Shown here in pieces: positions 8,108-16,949 of a DNA stretch of 64,000 nucleotides. The notes under the pieces are model-generated. The model saw only the letters and a program-made list of their open reading frames with translations. It was not told the origin of the DNA and did no database searches. Each line of letters starts with the position of its first letter. Position 1 is the stretch's first letter. A program made the position numbers and the translations under genes. Origin of the DNA: Bacillus rhizoplanae (GTDB lineage Bacteria; Bacillota; Bacilli; Bacillales; Bacillaceae_G); NCBI RefSeq assembly GCF_917563915.1, contig NZ_CAKJTI010000002.1, positions 248,001 to 312,000 on the forward strand, written 5' to 3'.

Positions 8108-9793
8108 ATGGAAAGGCCCTGGCTAAAAAGTTATCCAAAGGAAATTCCGCATACAATTTCCTACGATATGCAGCCTCTTCATGTGTATTTACAGCAAACA
8201 GCTTCACAATACCCAGATAAGAAAGCGCTTCACTTCCTTGGGAAAGATATTACATTCTCAGAACTAGATCGTAAAGTTAGGCAATTCGCCAACTATCTTC
8301 GTAAACTAGGGATAGAAAAAGGGGATCGAGTTGCCATTATGCTGCCAAACTGCCCGCAAGGTGTTATCGGTTATTATGGAACACTATTAGCTGGCGGTAT
8401 TGTCGTGCAAACGAATCCGCTTTATACAGAAAGAGAGCTTGAATATCAGCTTCATGATTCAGGAGCGAAAGTCATTCTGTGCCTCGATTTAGTGTTTCCG
8501 AAAGTCAGCAATGTACAGTCCTCAACTGATATTGAGCATGTCATCATAACACGCATCGCAGATTTTTTACCATTTCCGAAAAATTTATTATATCCATTTG
8601 TGCAAAAGAAACAAACGAATCTTGTGGTGAATGTAAGAGAAAGTGAGAATATCCACGTTTGGAAGTCCATTGAACGTGCAGAGGATGAAGCAGTAGACGT
8701 TCCATGTGCTCCTGAAGAAGATGTAGCACTTCTACAATATACAGGCGGGACGACAGGATTTCCAAAGGGTGTAATGCTCACACATAAAAATCTTGTATCA
8801 AATACAATTATGGGCATGTATTGGCTGTATAATTGCAGAAAAGGAGAAGAAGTCATTCTTGGCGTACTTCCATTTTTTCATGTATATGGTATGACGGCAG
8901 TAATGAATTTATCAATTATGCAAGCGTATAAGATGGTGCTCGTTCCGAAATTTGATATTAAAATGGTATTAGAGGCAATTAAAAAACATCGTGTGACGTT
9001 ATTTCCTGGAGCCCCGACCATTTATATTGCGCTATTAAACTATCCTGAACTTCATAAATATGATATTTCTTCCATTAGTGCATGTATTAGTGGATCAGCA
9101 CCGCTTCCGGTAGAAGTGCAAGAACAATTTGAAAGTGTAACAGGTGGAAAGCTTGTAGAAGGATACGGCTTAACAGAATCATCCCCGGTTACACATGGTA
9201 ACTTTTTATGGGCAAGGCGAGTGCCGGGAAGTATTGGGGTGCCGTGGCCTGATACGGATGCGCGCATTATTTCGTTAGAGACAGGTGAAGCATTGCCAAT
9301 AGGAGAGGTTGGAGAAATTGTTGTGAAGGGTCCGCAAGTGATGAAGGGTTATTGGAATAAACCAGAGGAAACAGCAGCAGTTTTGCAAGATGGCTGGCTT
9401 TATACGGGTGATGTTGGATATATGGACGAAAACGGCTTTTTTTATGTGAAAGATCGTAAGAAAGATATGATTGTTGCCAGTGGATTTAACGTATATCCAC
9501 GCGAAGTAGAAGAAGTATTGTATGAGCACGAAAAAGTGCAAGAAGTTGTCGTTCTTGGTGTGCCTGATCCGTACCGCGGTGAAACGGTGAAAGCTTTCGT
9601 TGTTATTAAAGATGGTGTAACATGTTCAGAAGAAGAATTAAATGAGTTTGCTCGTAAATATTTAGCAGCATATAAAGTTCCTAAAATATATGAGTTTCGG
9701 AAAGATTTGCCGAAAACAACTGTTGGGAAAATTTTACGTCGTGTACTTGTTGAAGAAGAGCTGCGAAAACAAGAAGATGAGCAGACGGGCTAA
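8108..9793 (+). CDS. lcfA: Long-chain fatty-acid--CoA ligase
   Basis: 561 aa, ATG 8108 behind AGAAGGGGGAG. Adenylate-forming enzyme: P-loop YTGGTTGFPKG (211-221), GYGLTESSP motif, YTGDVG, and C-terminal KTTVGKILRR with the catalytic lysine. It activates long-chain fatty acids to acyl-CoA in the cytoplasm for beta-oxidation. First gene of the lcfA-fadR-fadB-etfB-etfA group, whose order matches B. subtilis. A candidate FadR operator lies at 8002. Confidence 0.95.
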   Translation: MERPWLKSYPKEIPHTISYDMQPLHVYLQQTASQYPDKKALHFLGKDITFSELDRKVRQFANYLRKLGIEKGDRVAIMLPNCPQGVIGYYGTLLAGGIVVQTNPLYTERELEYQLHDSGAKVILCLDLVFPKVSNVQSSTDIEHVIITRIADFLPFPKNLLYPFVQKKQTNLVVNVRESENIHVWKSIERAEDEAVDVPCAPEEDVALLQYTGGTTGFPKGVMLTHKNLVSNTIMGMYWLYNCRKGEEVILGVLPFFHVYGMTAVMNLSIMQAYKMVLVPKFDIKMVLEAIKKHRVTLFPGAPTIYIALLNYPELHKYDISSISACISGSAPLPVEVQEQFESVTGGKLVEGYGLTESSPVTHGNFLWARRVPGSIGVPWPDTDARIISLETGEALPIGEVGEIVVKGPQVMKGYWNKPEETAAVLQDGWLYTGDVGYMDENGFFYVKDRKKDMIVASGFNVYPREVEEVLYEHEKVQEVVVLGVPDPYRGETVKAFVVIKDGVTCSEEELNEFARKYLAAYKVPKIYEFRKDLPKTTVGKILRRVLVEEELRKQEDEQTG

Positions 9794-9809
9794 ACGCCCT
9801 TTCTTTTTT
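9786..9809 (+). terminator. Short hairpin with T-run after lcfA
   Basis: GGGC-TAAAC-GCCC followed by TTTCTTTTTT; the loop contains the lcfA stop codon. The short stem may allow partial readthrough into fadR. Confidence 0.55.
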
Positions 9810-9857
9810 GGATGAGTAGCATTGACAATATTTTAAATAGTCAGTATTATTAAAATG

Positions 9858-9875
9858 TGAATGAATCATCATTCA
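9858..9875. promoter_or_regulatory. FadR operator
   Basis: TGAATGAATCATCATTCA, perfect TGAATGA / TCATTCA arms with a 4-bp centre; agrees with the B. subtilis FadR consensus. It sits 27 bp before the fadR start, implying autorepression and control of fadB and etf. Confidence 0.8.
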
Positions 9876-9901
9876 GTCATCTTCTTGAAGGGGATAGTAC
9901 T

Positions 9902-10489
9902 GTGAAAAAGAATCGACCAAAATATAACCAAATTATTGATGCAGCGGTGATTGTCATCGCAGAAAATGGATATCATCAAGCGCAAGTTTCCAAAATTGCA
10001 AAGCAAGCTGGTGTTGCCGATGGAACTATTTATTTATATTTCAAAAATAAAGAAGATATATTGATATCTCTATTTCAGGAGAAGATGGGAGAATTTATTG
10101 AAACAATTCGGCAAAAAACAGCAGGAATTGAAAGCGCTGTAGAGAAGTTATTTATGTTGGTAGAAACGCACTTCTCTTTACTGTCGAAAAATGATCCTCT
10201 TGCTATTGTTACGCAACTAGAACTTCGTCAATCTAACCAAGAATTACGCATCAAAATTAATGAAGTGCTGAAAGGGTATTTGCAAGTCATGGATGAAATT
10301 TTAAAAACCGGCATACAACAGGGAGAATTTCGCACGGATTTAAATATACGCGTGGCAAGACAAATGATTTTCGGAACAGTAGATGAAGTTGTAACCAACT
10401 GGGTAATGAGCGATCATAAATATGATTTGGTCGCAATTTCAAAAACGGTGCATGAGCTATTAGTAGCAGCTTGTGGTTACCGCAATTAA
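9902..10489 (+). CDS. fadR: TetR-family fatty-acid degradation regulator FadR
   Basis: 195 aa from GTG 9902 (GAAGGGGATAG upstream), giving [20 protein letters not shown], nearly the B. subtilis FadR (YsiA) start; an earlier in-frame ATG would put the operator inside the gene. The TetR helix-turn-helix is residues about 25-50 ([20 protein letters not shown]). The protein represses beta-oxidation genes and is released by long-chain acyl-CoA. Its operator lies just upstream and its neighbours are the target genes. Confidence 0.93.
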   Translation: MKKNRPKYNQIIDAAVIVIAENGYHQAQVSKIAKQAGVADGTIYLYFKNKEDILISLFQEKMGEFIETIRQKTAGIESAVEKLFMLVETHFSLLSKNDPLAIVTQLELRQSNQELRIKINEVLKGYLQVMDEILKTGIQQGEFRTDLNIRVARQMIFGTVDEVVTNWVMSDHKYDLVAISKTVHELLVAACGYRN

Positions 10490-10505
10490 TGGGGAGGGAG
10501 TACAT

Positions 10506-11279
10506 TTGAATTTCCTATCTTTAACGGTGGAAGATTACGTAGCGATTGTAAAGATCAATCATCCGCCGGCAAATGCGATGTCTTCACAAGTCATTAGTGA
10601 AGTTGGTGAACTTCTTGATGTAGTGGAAACGGACGAAAATGTGCGCGTTGTACTTGTTCATGGAGAAGGTCGCTTTTTTTCAGCGGGAGCGGATATTAAA
10701 GAATTCACTTCTGTTGAAGAAGCGAGAGAGGCGACGAAATTATCACAACATGGGCAAGTCATTTTTGAACGTGTTGAAAAGTTTTCAAAGCCAATTATTG
10801 CGGCTATTCACGGTGCAGCGCTTGGCGGCGGGTTAGAATTTGCAATGTCTTGCCATATGCGTTTTGTAAGTGAAACTGCAAAAATCGGTTTGCCGGAGCT
10901 AACGCTAGGGTTAATCCCGGGTTTTGCGGGGACGCAGCGCTTACCGCGTTATGTGGGGAAAGCAAAAGCTTGTGAAATGATGCTAACAAGCGATCCGATT
11001 TCAGGTGTGGAAGCAGTTGAATATGGACTTGCAAACCGAGCATTCCCTGAAGAAGCATTGCTGGAAGAGACGCTAAAACTAGCGAAAAAGATTGCTGGAA
11101 AAAGCTCAGCATCTACTCGCGCTGTGTTAGAGTTATTGCAAACAACAAAATCCTCTTCTTATTATGAAGGAGTGCAACGCGAGGCACAGTTATTTGGTGA
11201 AGTGTTTACAAGTGGGGATGGAAGAGAAGGCGTTGCTGCTTTCTTAGAAAAACGTAAACCTTCTTTTAGTGGCAGGTAG
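10506..11279 (+). CDS. fadB: Enoyl-CoA hydratase (FadB, YsiB type)
   Basis: 257 aa from TTG 10506, preceded by GGGGAGGGAG; an in-frame GTG at 10473 overlaps fadR and lacks a ribosome site. Crotonase fold: oxyanion-hole segments SAGADIKEF and [15 protein letters not shown], and glutamates in [20 protein letters not shown] match active hydratases. It hydrates enoyl-CoA in beta-oxidation and is probably co-transcribed with fadR. Confidence 0.92.
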   Translation: MNFLSLTVEDYVAIVKINHPPANAMSSQVISEVGELLDVVETDENVRVVLVHGEGRFFSAGADIKEFTSVEEAREATKLSQHGQVIFERVEKFSKPIIAAIHGAALGGGLEFAMSCHMRFVSETAKIGLPELTLGLIPGFAGTQRLPRYVGKAKACEMMLTSDPISGVEAVEYGLANRAFPEEALLEETLKLAKKIAGKSSASTRAVLELLQTTKSSSYYEGVQREAQLFGEVFTSGDGREGVAAFLEKRKPSFSGR

Positions 11280-11357
11280 TTCTATATTTTTTTAATATAA
11301 ATTAACGGAATATTGTAATTAACAAAATTTTTATAAAAAAACAAGGGGGTAAATAGA

Positions 11358-12131
11358 ATGAACATCTACGTACTCATGAAACGAACATTTGATACTGAAG
11401 AAAAAATCGCAATTAAGAACGGTGCAATTTACGATGGCGAAGCGGAATTCATCATCAACCCTTACGATGAATATGCGATTGAAGAAGCAATTCAAGTAAG
11501 AGATGCACAAGGCGGTGAAATTACAGTCGTTACAGTTGGCGGTGAAGATAGTGAAAAAGAACTTCGCACGGCACTAGCGATGGGCTGTGATAAGGCAGTA
11601 TTGATTAATATTGAAGATGATGTTGAAAATGGCGATCAATATACAACAGCAAAAATACTTACTGAATACTTAAAAGAGAAGGATGTCGATTTAATTTTAG
11701 CTGGTAACGTAGCGATTGACGGCGCATCTGGACAAGTTGGACCACGTGTCGCTGAAGCGCTTAATATCCCATATGTAACAACAATTACAAAGCTTGAAAT
11801 TGACGGTACAAACGTAAAAATCGAGCGTGATGTAGAAGGAGATACAGAAGTAATTGAAACGACATTGCCACTTTTAGTAACAGCGCAGCAAGGATTAAAT
11901 GAACCGCGTTATCCATCGCTTCCAGGTATTATGAAAGCGAAGAAAAAGCCGCTGGAAACATTGGAATTAGATGATTTAGATTTAGAGGAAGATGATGTAG
12001 AAGCGAAAACAAAAACAATTGAAATCTATTTACCTCCTAAGAAAGATGCTGGAAAAGTGTTACAAGGCGAACTGCAAGATCAAGTAAAAGAACTTGTATC
12101 GTTGTTGCATACAGAAGCGAAAGTAGTTTAA
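11358..12131 (+). CDS. etfB: Electron transfer flavoprotein beta subunit
   Basis: 257 aa, ATG behind AAGGGGG. The start MNIYVLMKRTFDTEEKI and the adenine-nucleotide-binding segment GNVAIDGASGQVGPRVAEAL identify EtfB. It pairs with EtfA (31 bp downstream) and takes electrons from acyl-CoA dehydrogenases to the respiratory chain. Confidence 0.95.
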   Translation: MNIYVLMKRTFDTEEKIAIKNGAIYDGEAEFIINPYDEYAIEEAIQVRDAQGGEITVVTVGGEDSEKELRTALAMGCDKAVLINIEDDVENGDQYTTAKILTEYLKEKDVDLILAGNVAIDGASGQVGPRVAEALNIPYVTTITKLEIDGTNVKIERDVEGDTEVIETTLPLLVTAQQGLNEPRYPSLPGIMKAKKKPLETLELDDLDLEEDDVEAKTKTIEIYLPPKKDAGKVLQGELQDQVKELVSLLHTEAKVV

Positions 12132-12162
12132 AAAATACTAGGATATCCAGGAGGGAAAACAT

Positions 12163-13140
12163 ATGGCTCGTAAAGTATTAGTAATGGGAGAAGTTCGTGA
12201 CGGATCTTTACGTAACGTTTCATTTGAGGCTGTAGCAGCAGCAAAAACAATTGCAGAGGGCGGTGAAGTCGTCGGTCTTTTACTAGGTGAAAGCGTCGCT
12301 TCATTTGCGAAAGAACTGATTCATTACGGTGCAGATCGCGTTGTGACAGTTGAAAGCGATAAGTTAAGCTCATATACATCTGATGGATATGCACAAGCAT
12401 TTCTAGCGGTGTATGAAGAAGAAAAGCCAGAAGGAATTGTCTTTGGACATACGGCGCTTGGGAAAGATTTATCACCAAAACTTGCAGCGAAATTACATGC
12501 AGGTCTTGTCTCTGACGTAACAGCGTTAGAAGTGGCTGGTGGAAACGTTGTGTTCACACGCCCGATTTACTCTGGTAAAGCATTTGAGAAAAAGATTGTA
12601 ACAGACGGTGTATTATTTGCGACAATTCGTCCAAATAACATTGCGCCGCTTGAGAAAGATGAAGCACGTGAAGGCGATGTTTCTTCTGTGACAGTCGACG
12701 TAAAAGATTTGCGTACAGTTATCAAAGAAGTTGTTCGTAAAACAGCAGAAGGTGTAGACCTTTCTGAAGCAAAAGTTATTATCGCAGGCGGACGCGGTGT
12801 GAAGAGTGAAGAAGGTTTCAAGCCGTTAAAAGAATTGGCAGATGTGCTTGGCGGAGCAGTTGGCGCTTCTCGCGGAGCATGTGATGCAGAATACTGCGAT
12901 TATTCACTGCAAATTGGACAAACAGGTAAGGTTGTAACGCCAGATTTATATATTGCATGTGGTATTTCTGGTGCGATTCAACATTTAGCTGGTATGTCTA
13001 ACTCAAAGATTATTGTAGCAATTAATAAAGATCCTGAAGCGAACATTTTTAAAGTAGCTGACTATGGCATCGTTGGCGACTTATTTGAAGTGTTACCGCT
13101 TCTAACAGAAGAATTCAAAAAGTTAAAAGTACATTCTTGA
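12163..13140 (+). CDS. etfA: Electron transfer flavoprotein alpha subunit
   Basis: 325 aa, ATG behind GGAGGG. The C-terminal FAD domain is intact: GGRGVKSEEGFKPLKELA, GASRGACDAEY, QIGQTGKVVTPDLYIACGIS and IQHLAGM. Forms the ETF heterodimer with EtfB. It ends the fad/etf operon; a terminator follows. Confidence 0.95.
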   Translation: MARKVLVMGEVRDGSLRNVSFEAVAAAKTIAEGGEVVGLLLGESVASFAKELIHYGADRVVTVESDKLSSYTSDGYAQAFLAVYEEEKPEGIVFGHTALGKDLSPKLAAKLHAGLVSDVTALEVAGGNVVFTRPIYSGKAFEKKIVTDGVLFATIRPNNIAPLEKDEAREGDVSSVTVDVKDLRTVIKEVVRKTAEGVDLSEAKVIIAGGRGVKSEEGFKPLKELADVLGGAVGASRGACDAEYCDYSLQIGQTGKVVTPDLYIACGISGAIQHLAGMSNSKIIVAINKDPEANIFKVADYGIVGDLFEVLPLLTEEFKKLKVHS

Positions 13141-13198
13141 GTCTTACGTTACGCATAATGGGTTCCCATTAAGTAATTACCCCTATATAAATAAAGGA

Positions 13199-13230
13199 AG
13201 GCGAGAGGTCCCCTGCCTCTCGCTTTTTCG
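13199..13230 (+). terminator. Terminator of the fad/etf operon
   Basis: GCGAGAGG-tcccctg-CCTCTCGC then TTTTT. Confidence 0.85.
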
Positions 13231-13272
13231 TATGAAAAGCGATACTTTCTTATAGTATAAAGGCATGATTAT

Positions 13273-13301
13273 TTGATACAATACTTAACGATACATATTA
13301 T
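13273..13301 (+). promoter_or_regulatory. Sigma-A promoter of trxA
   Basis: TTGATA at 13273-13278, 17-bp spacer, TATTAT at 13296-13301. A separate promoter fits the essential, constitutive role of trxA. Confidence 0.65.
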
Positions 13302-13362
13302 TCGCCACGTATATAAGATAATGATATACTTTGGTTAGAAAGTTCATAAAGGAGGAAATAAA

Positions 13363-13677
13363 ATGGCAATTGTAAACGCAACTGACCAAACTTTCGCAGC
13401 TGAAACAAGCGAAGGTGTTGTATTAGTAGATTTCTGGGCACCTTGGTGTGGCCCTTGTAAAATGATCGCTCCTGTATTAGAAGAAATCGATGCAGAATTA
13501 GGCGATAAAGTAAAGGTAGTAAAAGTAGATGTTGATGAAAACCAAGAAACAGCTCGTAAATTCGAAGTAATGAGCATTCCATCTCTTTTCGTAGTAAAAG
13601 ATGGTCAAGTGGTTGATCAAGCATTAGGTTACAAGCCGAAAGAAGCGTTAGTTGAATTAGTATCTAAACACTTCTAA
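13363..13677 (+). CDS. trxA: Thioredoxin
   Basis: 104 aa, ATG behind AAAGGAGGA. Active site WCGPC at residues 28-32 (FWAPWCGPCK) and the cis-proline loop MSIPS; the length is that of TrxA. Cytoplasmic disulfide reductase. It follows etfA as in B. subtilis but has its own promoter and terminator. Confidence 0.97.
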   Translation: MAIVNATDQTFAAETSEGVVLVDFWAPWCGPCKMIAPVLEEIDAELGDKVKVVKVDVDENQETARKFEVMSIPSLFVVKDGQVVDQALGYKPKEALVELVSKHF

Positions 13678-13683
13678 TTGATA

Positions 13684-13716
13684 AAAAGTCCAGCATACGA
13701 TGCTGGACTTTTTATT
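13684..13716 (+). terminator. trxA terminator
   Basis: AGTCCAGCAT-acg-ATGCTGGACT flanked by A-run and T-run. Confidence 0.9.
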
Positions 13717-13765
13717 TTGGTTATAATTCCCTTGTATCGATATGACAACGAATACAAAAATATTG

Positions 13766-13794
13766 TTGACACTCGTCTCTCCTACTTTTATAAT
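13766..13794 (+). promoter_or_regulatory. Consensus sigma-A promoter of the lipoprotein gene
   Basis: TTGACA at 13766-13771, 17-bp spacer, TATAAT at 13789-13794: both hexamers perfect, so strong unless repressed. A Fur-like box follows at 13809. Confidence 0.85.
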
Positions 13795-13808
13795 CAATTT
13801 ATCAAGAA

Positions 13809-13823
13809 TGAAAATCAATATCA
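13809..13823. promoter_or_regulatory. Candidate Fur box over the transcript start
   Basis: TGAAAATCAATATCA matches the 7-1-7 Fur box (TGATAAT-N-ATTATCA) at 12 of 14 positions and lies just past the expected transcription start, where Fur would block the very strong promoter. Confidence 0.5.
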
Positions 13824-13847
13824 GTAGGGTGTAGGGGGACGTAATCC

Positions 13848-15020
13848 ATGGCGTTAAAGTTAAAAGTATTATCTGCAGCAGCAGTAGCATCTTTACTTTT
13901 TGCAGGTTGTGCGAAAGAGGAACCGAAAAAGTCTGAAGCACAAGAGAAAAAGACAGAACAAACTGCAAAAAAAGAAGAAACAAAACAACAAGAAGTAGAT
14001 TTTGTACAAGCTTACAAAGATGGAGTAGCTGAGCTTGAAAAAGCGAAAGACGGCAAAGAGGTTGACTTTGATAAAGTAACAAAGTTATACAAAGAAAAAT
14101 TACAACCTCTTGTTCAACAACGCGATGGTGAATTTAGCGAGCAAATTGATCCAACTATTACAGCTGCATTAGAAGCAGGTAAAAATAAAGAAATGGAACC
14201 AATGGTTGTAAAGCAACTATTTGATAAATTAATGCAAAAAGAATTCTTCCAATCTATGCGCCATGATTTTAAAGAAGTAGATGAAAAATGGGGCAACAAA
14301 GATGATGTGAAAGAAGAAATGGAAGAAGCACTTGCGTTTTATAAAGGTTTAGAAGGTACAGTTGTAAAGCGTGATACGGCATACGGTACACAAATGGCCT
14401 CTACAATTAAAGGCGGCTTTGATGAAATGAATGCAGCAATTGATAAAGGCGACAAACTTGCATTTTCTCTTGGCAAGCAAGTTGTAGATAAAACGTTAAT
14501 GAAAACATTCTACTTTGCAACAGGAGCTACGCCAAACGGCTATGCTACAAAAATGGTAGAAGAAGCAAAGAAAGATGAGAAAAATGCAAAAGTTGAGCAA
14601 GCTGAAGGCTGGGCATTTTACCAAGCTATCTATCCATATTTGAAAAAAGCAGCTCCTGAAGAAGCAGACTTTATTTTGAAGCAATTTGATTTAAAAACAG
14701 ATGTGAAAACAGTTGATCCAAAAGCTGTAAATCAAGCGTTTGTACGTGGATTTGCAAAAGTTGCATTAGGTGAGTATAAAGAAAGCCAAGAAAACTTCGG
14801 AAAAGATAAAGGTCCTGTTACAGCATTAGAAGGTGCTCTATTCATTAACATGATTGAAAATGATTTAAAAACAGTACTTGGCGAGCAGCAAACAGCAGAT
14901 TTAACAAAAACAGCACAATCTTATTTAGACGCAGTAAAAGCGAAGAACAAAGAAGAGGCAGACAAGTTATTACCACAAATTGAATCCACATTAAATAAAG
15001 TGGTTGAAACAGCGAAATAA
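13848..15020 (+). CDS. Helical surface lipoprotein, probably iron-linked
   Basis: 390 aa, ATG 13848 behind GGGGGAC. A lipoprotein signal ends in LFAGC (C21 lipidated), followed by a charged E/K/Q linker (about 22-50) and about 340 residues of helical sequence without membrane spans. Its helix pattern (AYKDGVAEL, then a D/E-rich segment, then paired helices) resembles the exported domain of the protein at 19219, which sits beside the FTR1 iron permease, and both have Fur-type boxes. I infer an iron- or haem-handling partner of the FTR1 system. No named family recognised; an unrelated stress lipoprotein is possible. Confidence 0.6.
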   Translation: MALKLKVLSAAAVASLLFAGCAKEEPKKSEAQEKKTEQTAKKEETKQQEVDFVQAYKDGVAELEKAKDGKEVDFDKVTKLYKEKLQPLVQQRDGEFSEQIDPTITAALEAGKNKEMEPMVVKQLFDKLMQKEFFQSMRHDFKEVDEKWGNKDDVKEEMEEALAFYKGLEGTVVKRDTAYGTQMASTIKGGFDEMNAAIDKGDKLAFSLGKQVVDKTLMKTFYFATGATPNGYATKMVEEAKKDEKNAKVEQAEGWAFYQAIYPYLKKAAPEEADFILKQFDLKTDVKTVDPKAVNQAFVRGFAKVALGEYKESQENFGKDKGPVTALEGALFINMIENDLKTVLGEQQTADLTKTAQSYLDAVKAKNKEEADKLLPQIESTLNKVVETAK

Positions 15021-15044
15021 AATTAAAACGTCTATATTCTTTGG

Positions 15045-15077
15045 AAGAAACCTTGTCTTGACAAGGTTTCTTCTTTT
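15045..15077 (+). terminator. Terminator of the lipoprotein gene
   Basis: AGAAACCTTGTC-tt-GACAAGGTTTCT then TCTTTT. Confidence 0.85.
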
Positions 15078-15106
15078 GCATAGGGTTGTAGAAGGTGGTG
15101 AAAGAA

Positions 15107-16054
15107 ATGAAAGTATTAATTACTGGCGGAGCGGGTTTTATCGGAAGTCATCTTGCGTTGAAATTATTAGAGCAAGGTAAACAAGTTGTGCTTCTTGATA
15201 AATTTCATTCTTACTATGCAAAGTCTAGAAAGCTTTTTCAATTAGAGCGAGTGCAGAAAGCTGGAAAGATTCCATTTTATGAATGTGATATTTTGCAAAA
15301 AGATGATGTGAAAGCTGTTATGCAGCAAGAAAATGTCGATGCGGTCATTCATTTAGCGGGCTTTCCAGGTGTAAGACCATCGCTTGAAATACCAGGTGCT
15401 TACGTTGATATTAATATAAAAGGGACAAGCAACGTCTTAACATGTGCCGGAGAAGAAAATGTGAAACATGTTATTTTTGCATCATCATCTTCTGTATACG
15501 GGGAGCAGGCGGGGATGCCTCTGCAAGAAAACATGGCAAACGGCCGCGTTCTTTCACCGTATGCTGCATCAAAATACGGAGCAGAATCTCTTTGTCATGC
15601 GTATCAATATATGTACGGATTCCAAATGAATATTTTACGGTTCTTTACTGTATACGGACCGTGGGGACGTCCCGATATGGCAATTGCAAGCTTCATTCGA
15701 AAGCTATTAAAAGAGGAAGAAATTGTTGTGTACGGAACAGGAACAGGGCGTGATTATACGTACATCGATGATATTACAGAAGGAATCTCTCTTACATTGC
15801 AATCCAATCACAGTGATGTATATAATCTTGGGTCCAATGCTCCCGTGTTAATGACAGAATTACTGGCACAGTTAGAAAAGCATTTCCCGCTTATGCGTGT
15901 AAGGAAAGAAGCACACCGGAAAGGTGATGTAACATCAACTTGGGCGGATATTTCAAAAGCGAAAGAACAGCTTGGGTACATGCCGCGTATATCTTTTGCA
16001 GAAGGGTTGGAGCGAACCATTGCTTGGGCGAAAGAATATCCGAATATTGTTTAA
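15107..16054 (+). CDS. NAD-dependent sugar epimerase/dehydratase
   Basis: 315 aa from ATG 15107 (AAGGTGGTG 6 bp upstream). Extended SDR: dinucleotide-binding GGAGFIGS (7-14), SSSSVYG (126-132) and the catalytic pair Y152/K156 in YAASK. It acts on a nucleotide sugar, probably a UDP-hexose or uronate, in the cytoplasm. First gene of a run of five envelope-glycan genes (15107-19155 plus 20946); it overlaps the next gene by 8 bp. Closest in character to UDP-glucuronate or UDP-glucose 4-epimerases; the substrate is unresolved. Confidence 0.85.
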   Translation: MKVLITGGAGFIGSHLALKLLEQGKQVVLLDKFHSYYAKSRKLFQLERVQKAGKIPFYECDILQKDDVKAVMQQENVDAVIHLAGFPGVRPSLEIPGAYVDINIKGTSNVLTCAGEENVKHVIFASSSSVYGEQAGMPLQENMANGRVLSPYAASKYGAESLCHAYQYMYGFQMNILRFFTVYGPWGRPDMAIASFIRKLLKEEEIVVYGTGTGRDYTYIDDITEGISLTLQSNHSDVYNLGSNAPVLMTELLAQLEKHFPLMRVRKEAHRKGDVTSTWADISKAKEQLGYMPRISFAEGLERTIAWAKEYPNIV

Positions 16055-16949
16055 TGTTTTCGGTGTTTTCTTGCTATGCATCTTTTTTCTTTTGTCATGG
16101 CGGTCGTTTGAAGCATCTTCATTATTGAAACATCTTCAAACCTTATGGGAACAACCATACATGGTTATGTTTCTCATTATGATGTACGGTATTGCTTTTT
16201 TGTTACGTGCATACGCATGGAAACTATACCTTCATCATCGTATTACAATAAAAGAAGCGTTATATGGACTGTTGTATAGTTTGTTCATTAACCATGTTTC
16301 TCCGCTAAAAGTTGGAGATGCTGTTCGCATTGCTGTGATTACAAAAGAGAAGAAAGTAACATTAGGAGAAGCAACGCAATCTGTCATCGTTCTTCGTATA
16401 TTAGACTTACTTATTCTTGGTATGTTTGGAGCAGTGGGTATGTTTCTATTATGGAGAAATATCTTACTCAATGTTCCGGTCATTCTTACTTGTATATGTA
16501 TAGGAAGCGTGATGGGATTGCTTATCTACAAGAAAGCGCCACAATTTGTAGATAAGCAGTGGAAGCAATTGAAAGGGGCGCTATTTACAGCAAAAGGCGG
16601 AATCATTCTGCTCCTTATTGCGCTGAGCTGGATTTGTGAAGCATTTGTCATTTATGAAATTGCTAAGCCGCTCTCATTTGTGCAAGCAGTTTGGGTAAAT
16701 AGTGTGACCATTGCTGGACAAGTGTTTCAACTAACGCCAGGCGGGATCGGTACGTATGAGACCGTTATGACATTTGCATTGCAAGCAGTAGGAGCTGGGC
16801 AATCTGATGCATATCAATGGTCGTTAATGAGTCATGGTTTTAAATTTATATTTTCTTATGGTGTGGGCGTAATGCTATTATTCGTGTATCCTATGGAATT
16901 ACGCTCATTTTTCAGTCAGAAGGGAGAAGGTATCCGTTGGAAGAAGTAA
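16047..16949 (+). CDS. Flippase-like membrane protein (UPF0104/AglD-type)
   Basis: About 300 aa from TTG 16047, the first plausible start; earlier in-frame starts lie deep in the epimerase gene and the ribosome site is weak, so the start is uncertain. Eight or so membrane helices with the family motifs LKVGDAVRIAVI (about 90-101) and LTPGGIGTYE. This family (COG0392, including the MprF flippase domain) is implicated in moving lipid-linked sugars or aminoacyl lipids across the membrane. Overlaps both neighbours, so it belongs to their operon. Confidence 0.75.
   Translation: MFNVFGVFLLCIFFLLSWRSFEASSLLKHLQTLWEQPYMVMFLIMMYGIAFLLRAYAWKLYLHHRITIKEALYGLLYSLFINHVSPLKVGDAVRIAVITKEKKVTLGEATQSVIVLRILDLLILGMFGAVGMFLLWRNILLNVPVILTCICIGSVMGLLIYKKAPQFVDKQWKQLKGALFTAKGGIILLLIALSWICEAFVIYEIAKPLSFVQAVWVNSVTIAGQVFQLTPGGIGTYETVMTFALQAVGAGQSDAYQWSLMSHGFKFIFSYGVGVMLLFVYPMELRSFFSQKGEGIRWKK

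Noticed and set aside
9052-9267. Reverse-strand ORFs inside lcfA, sdhA, nirB, clpX and others
   Set aside because: They are antisense to strongly coding genes, have unnatural composition and lack ribosome sites.
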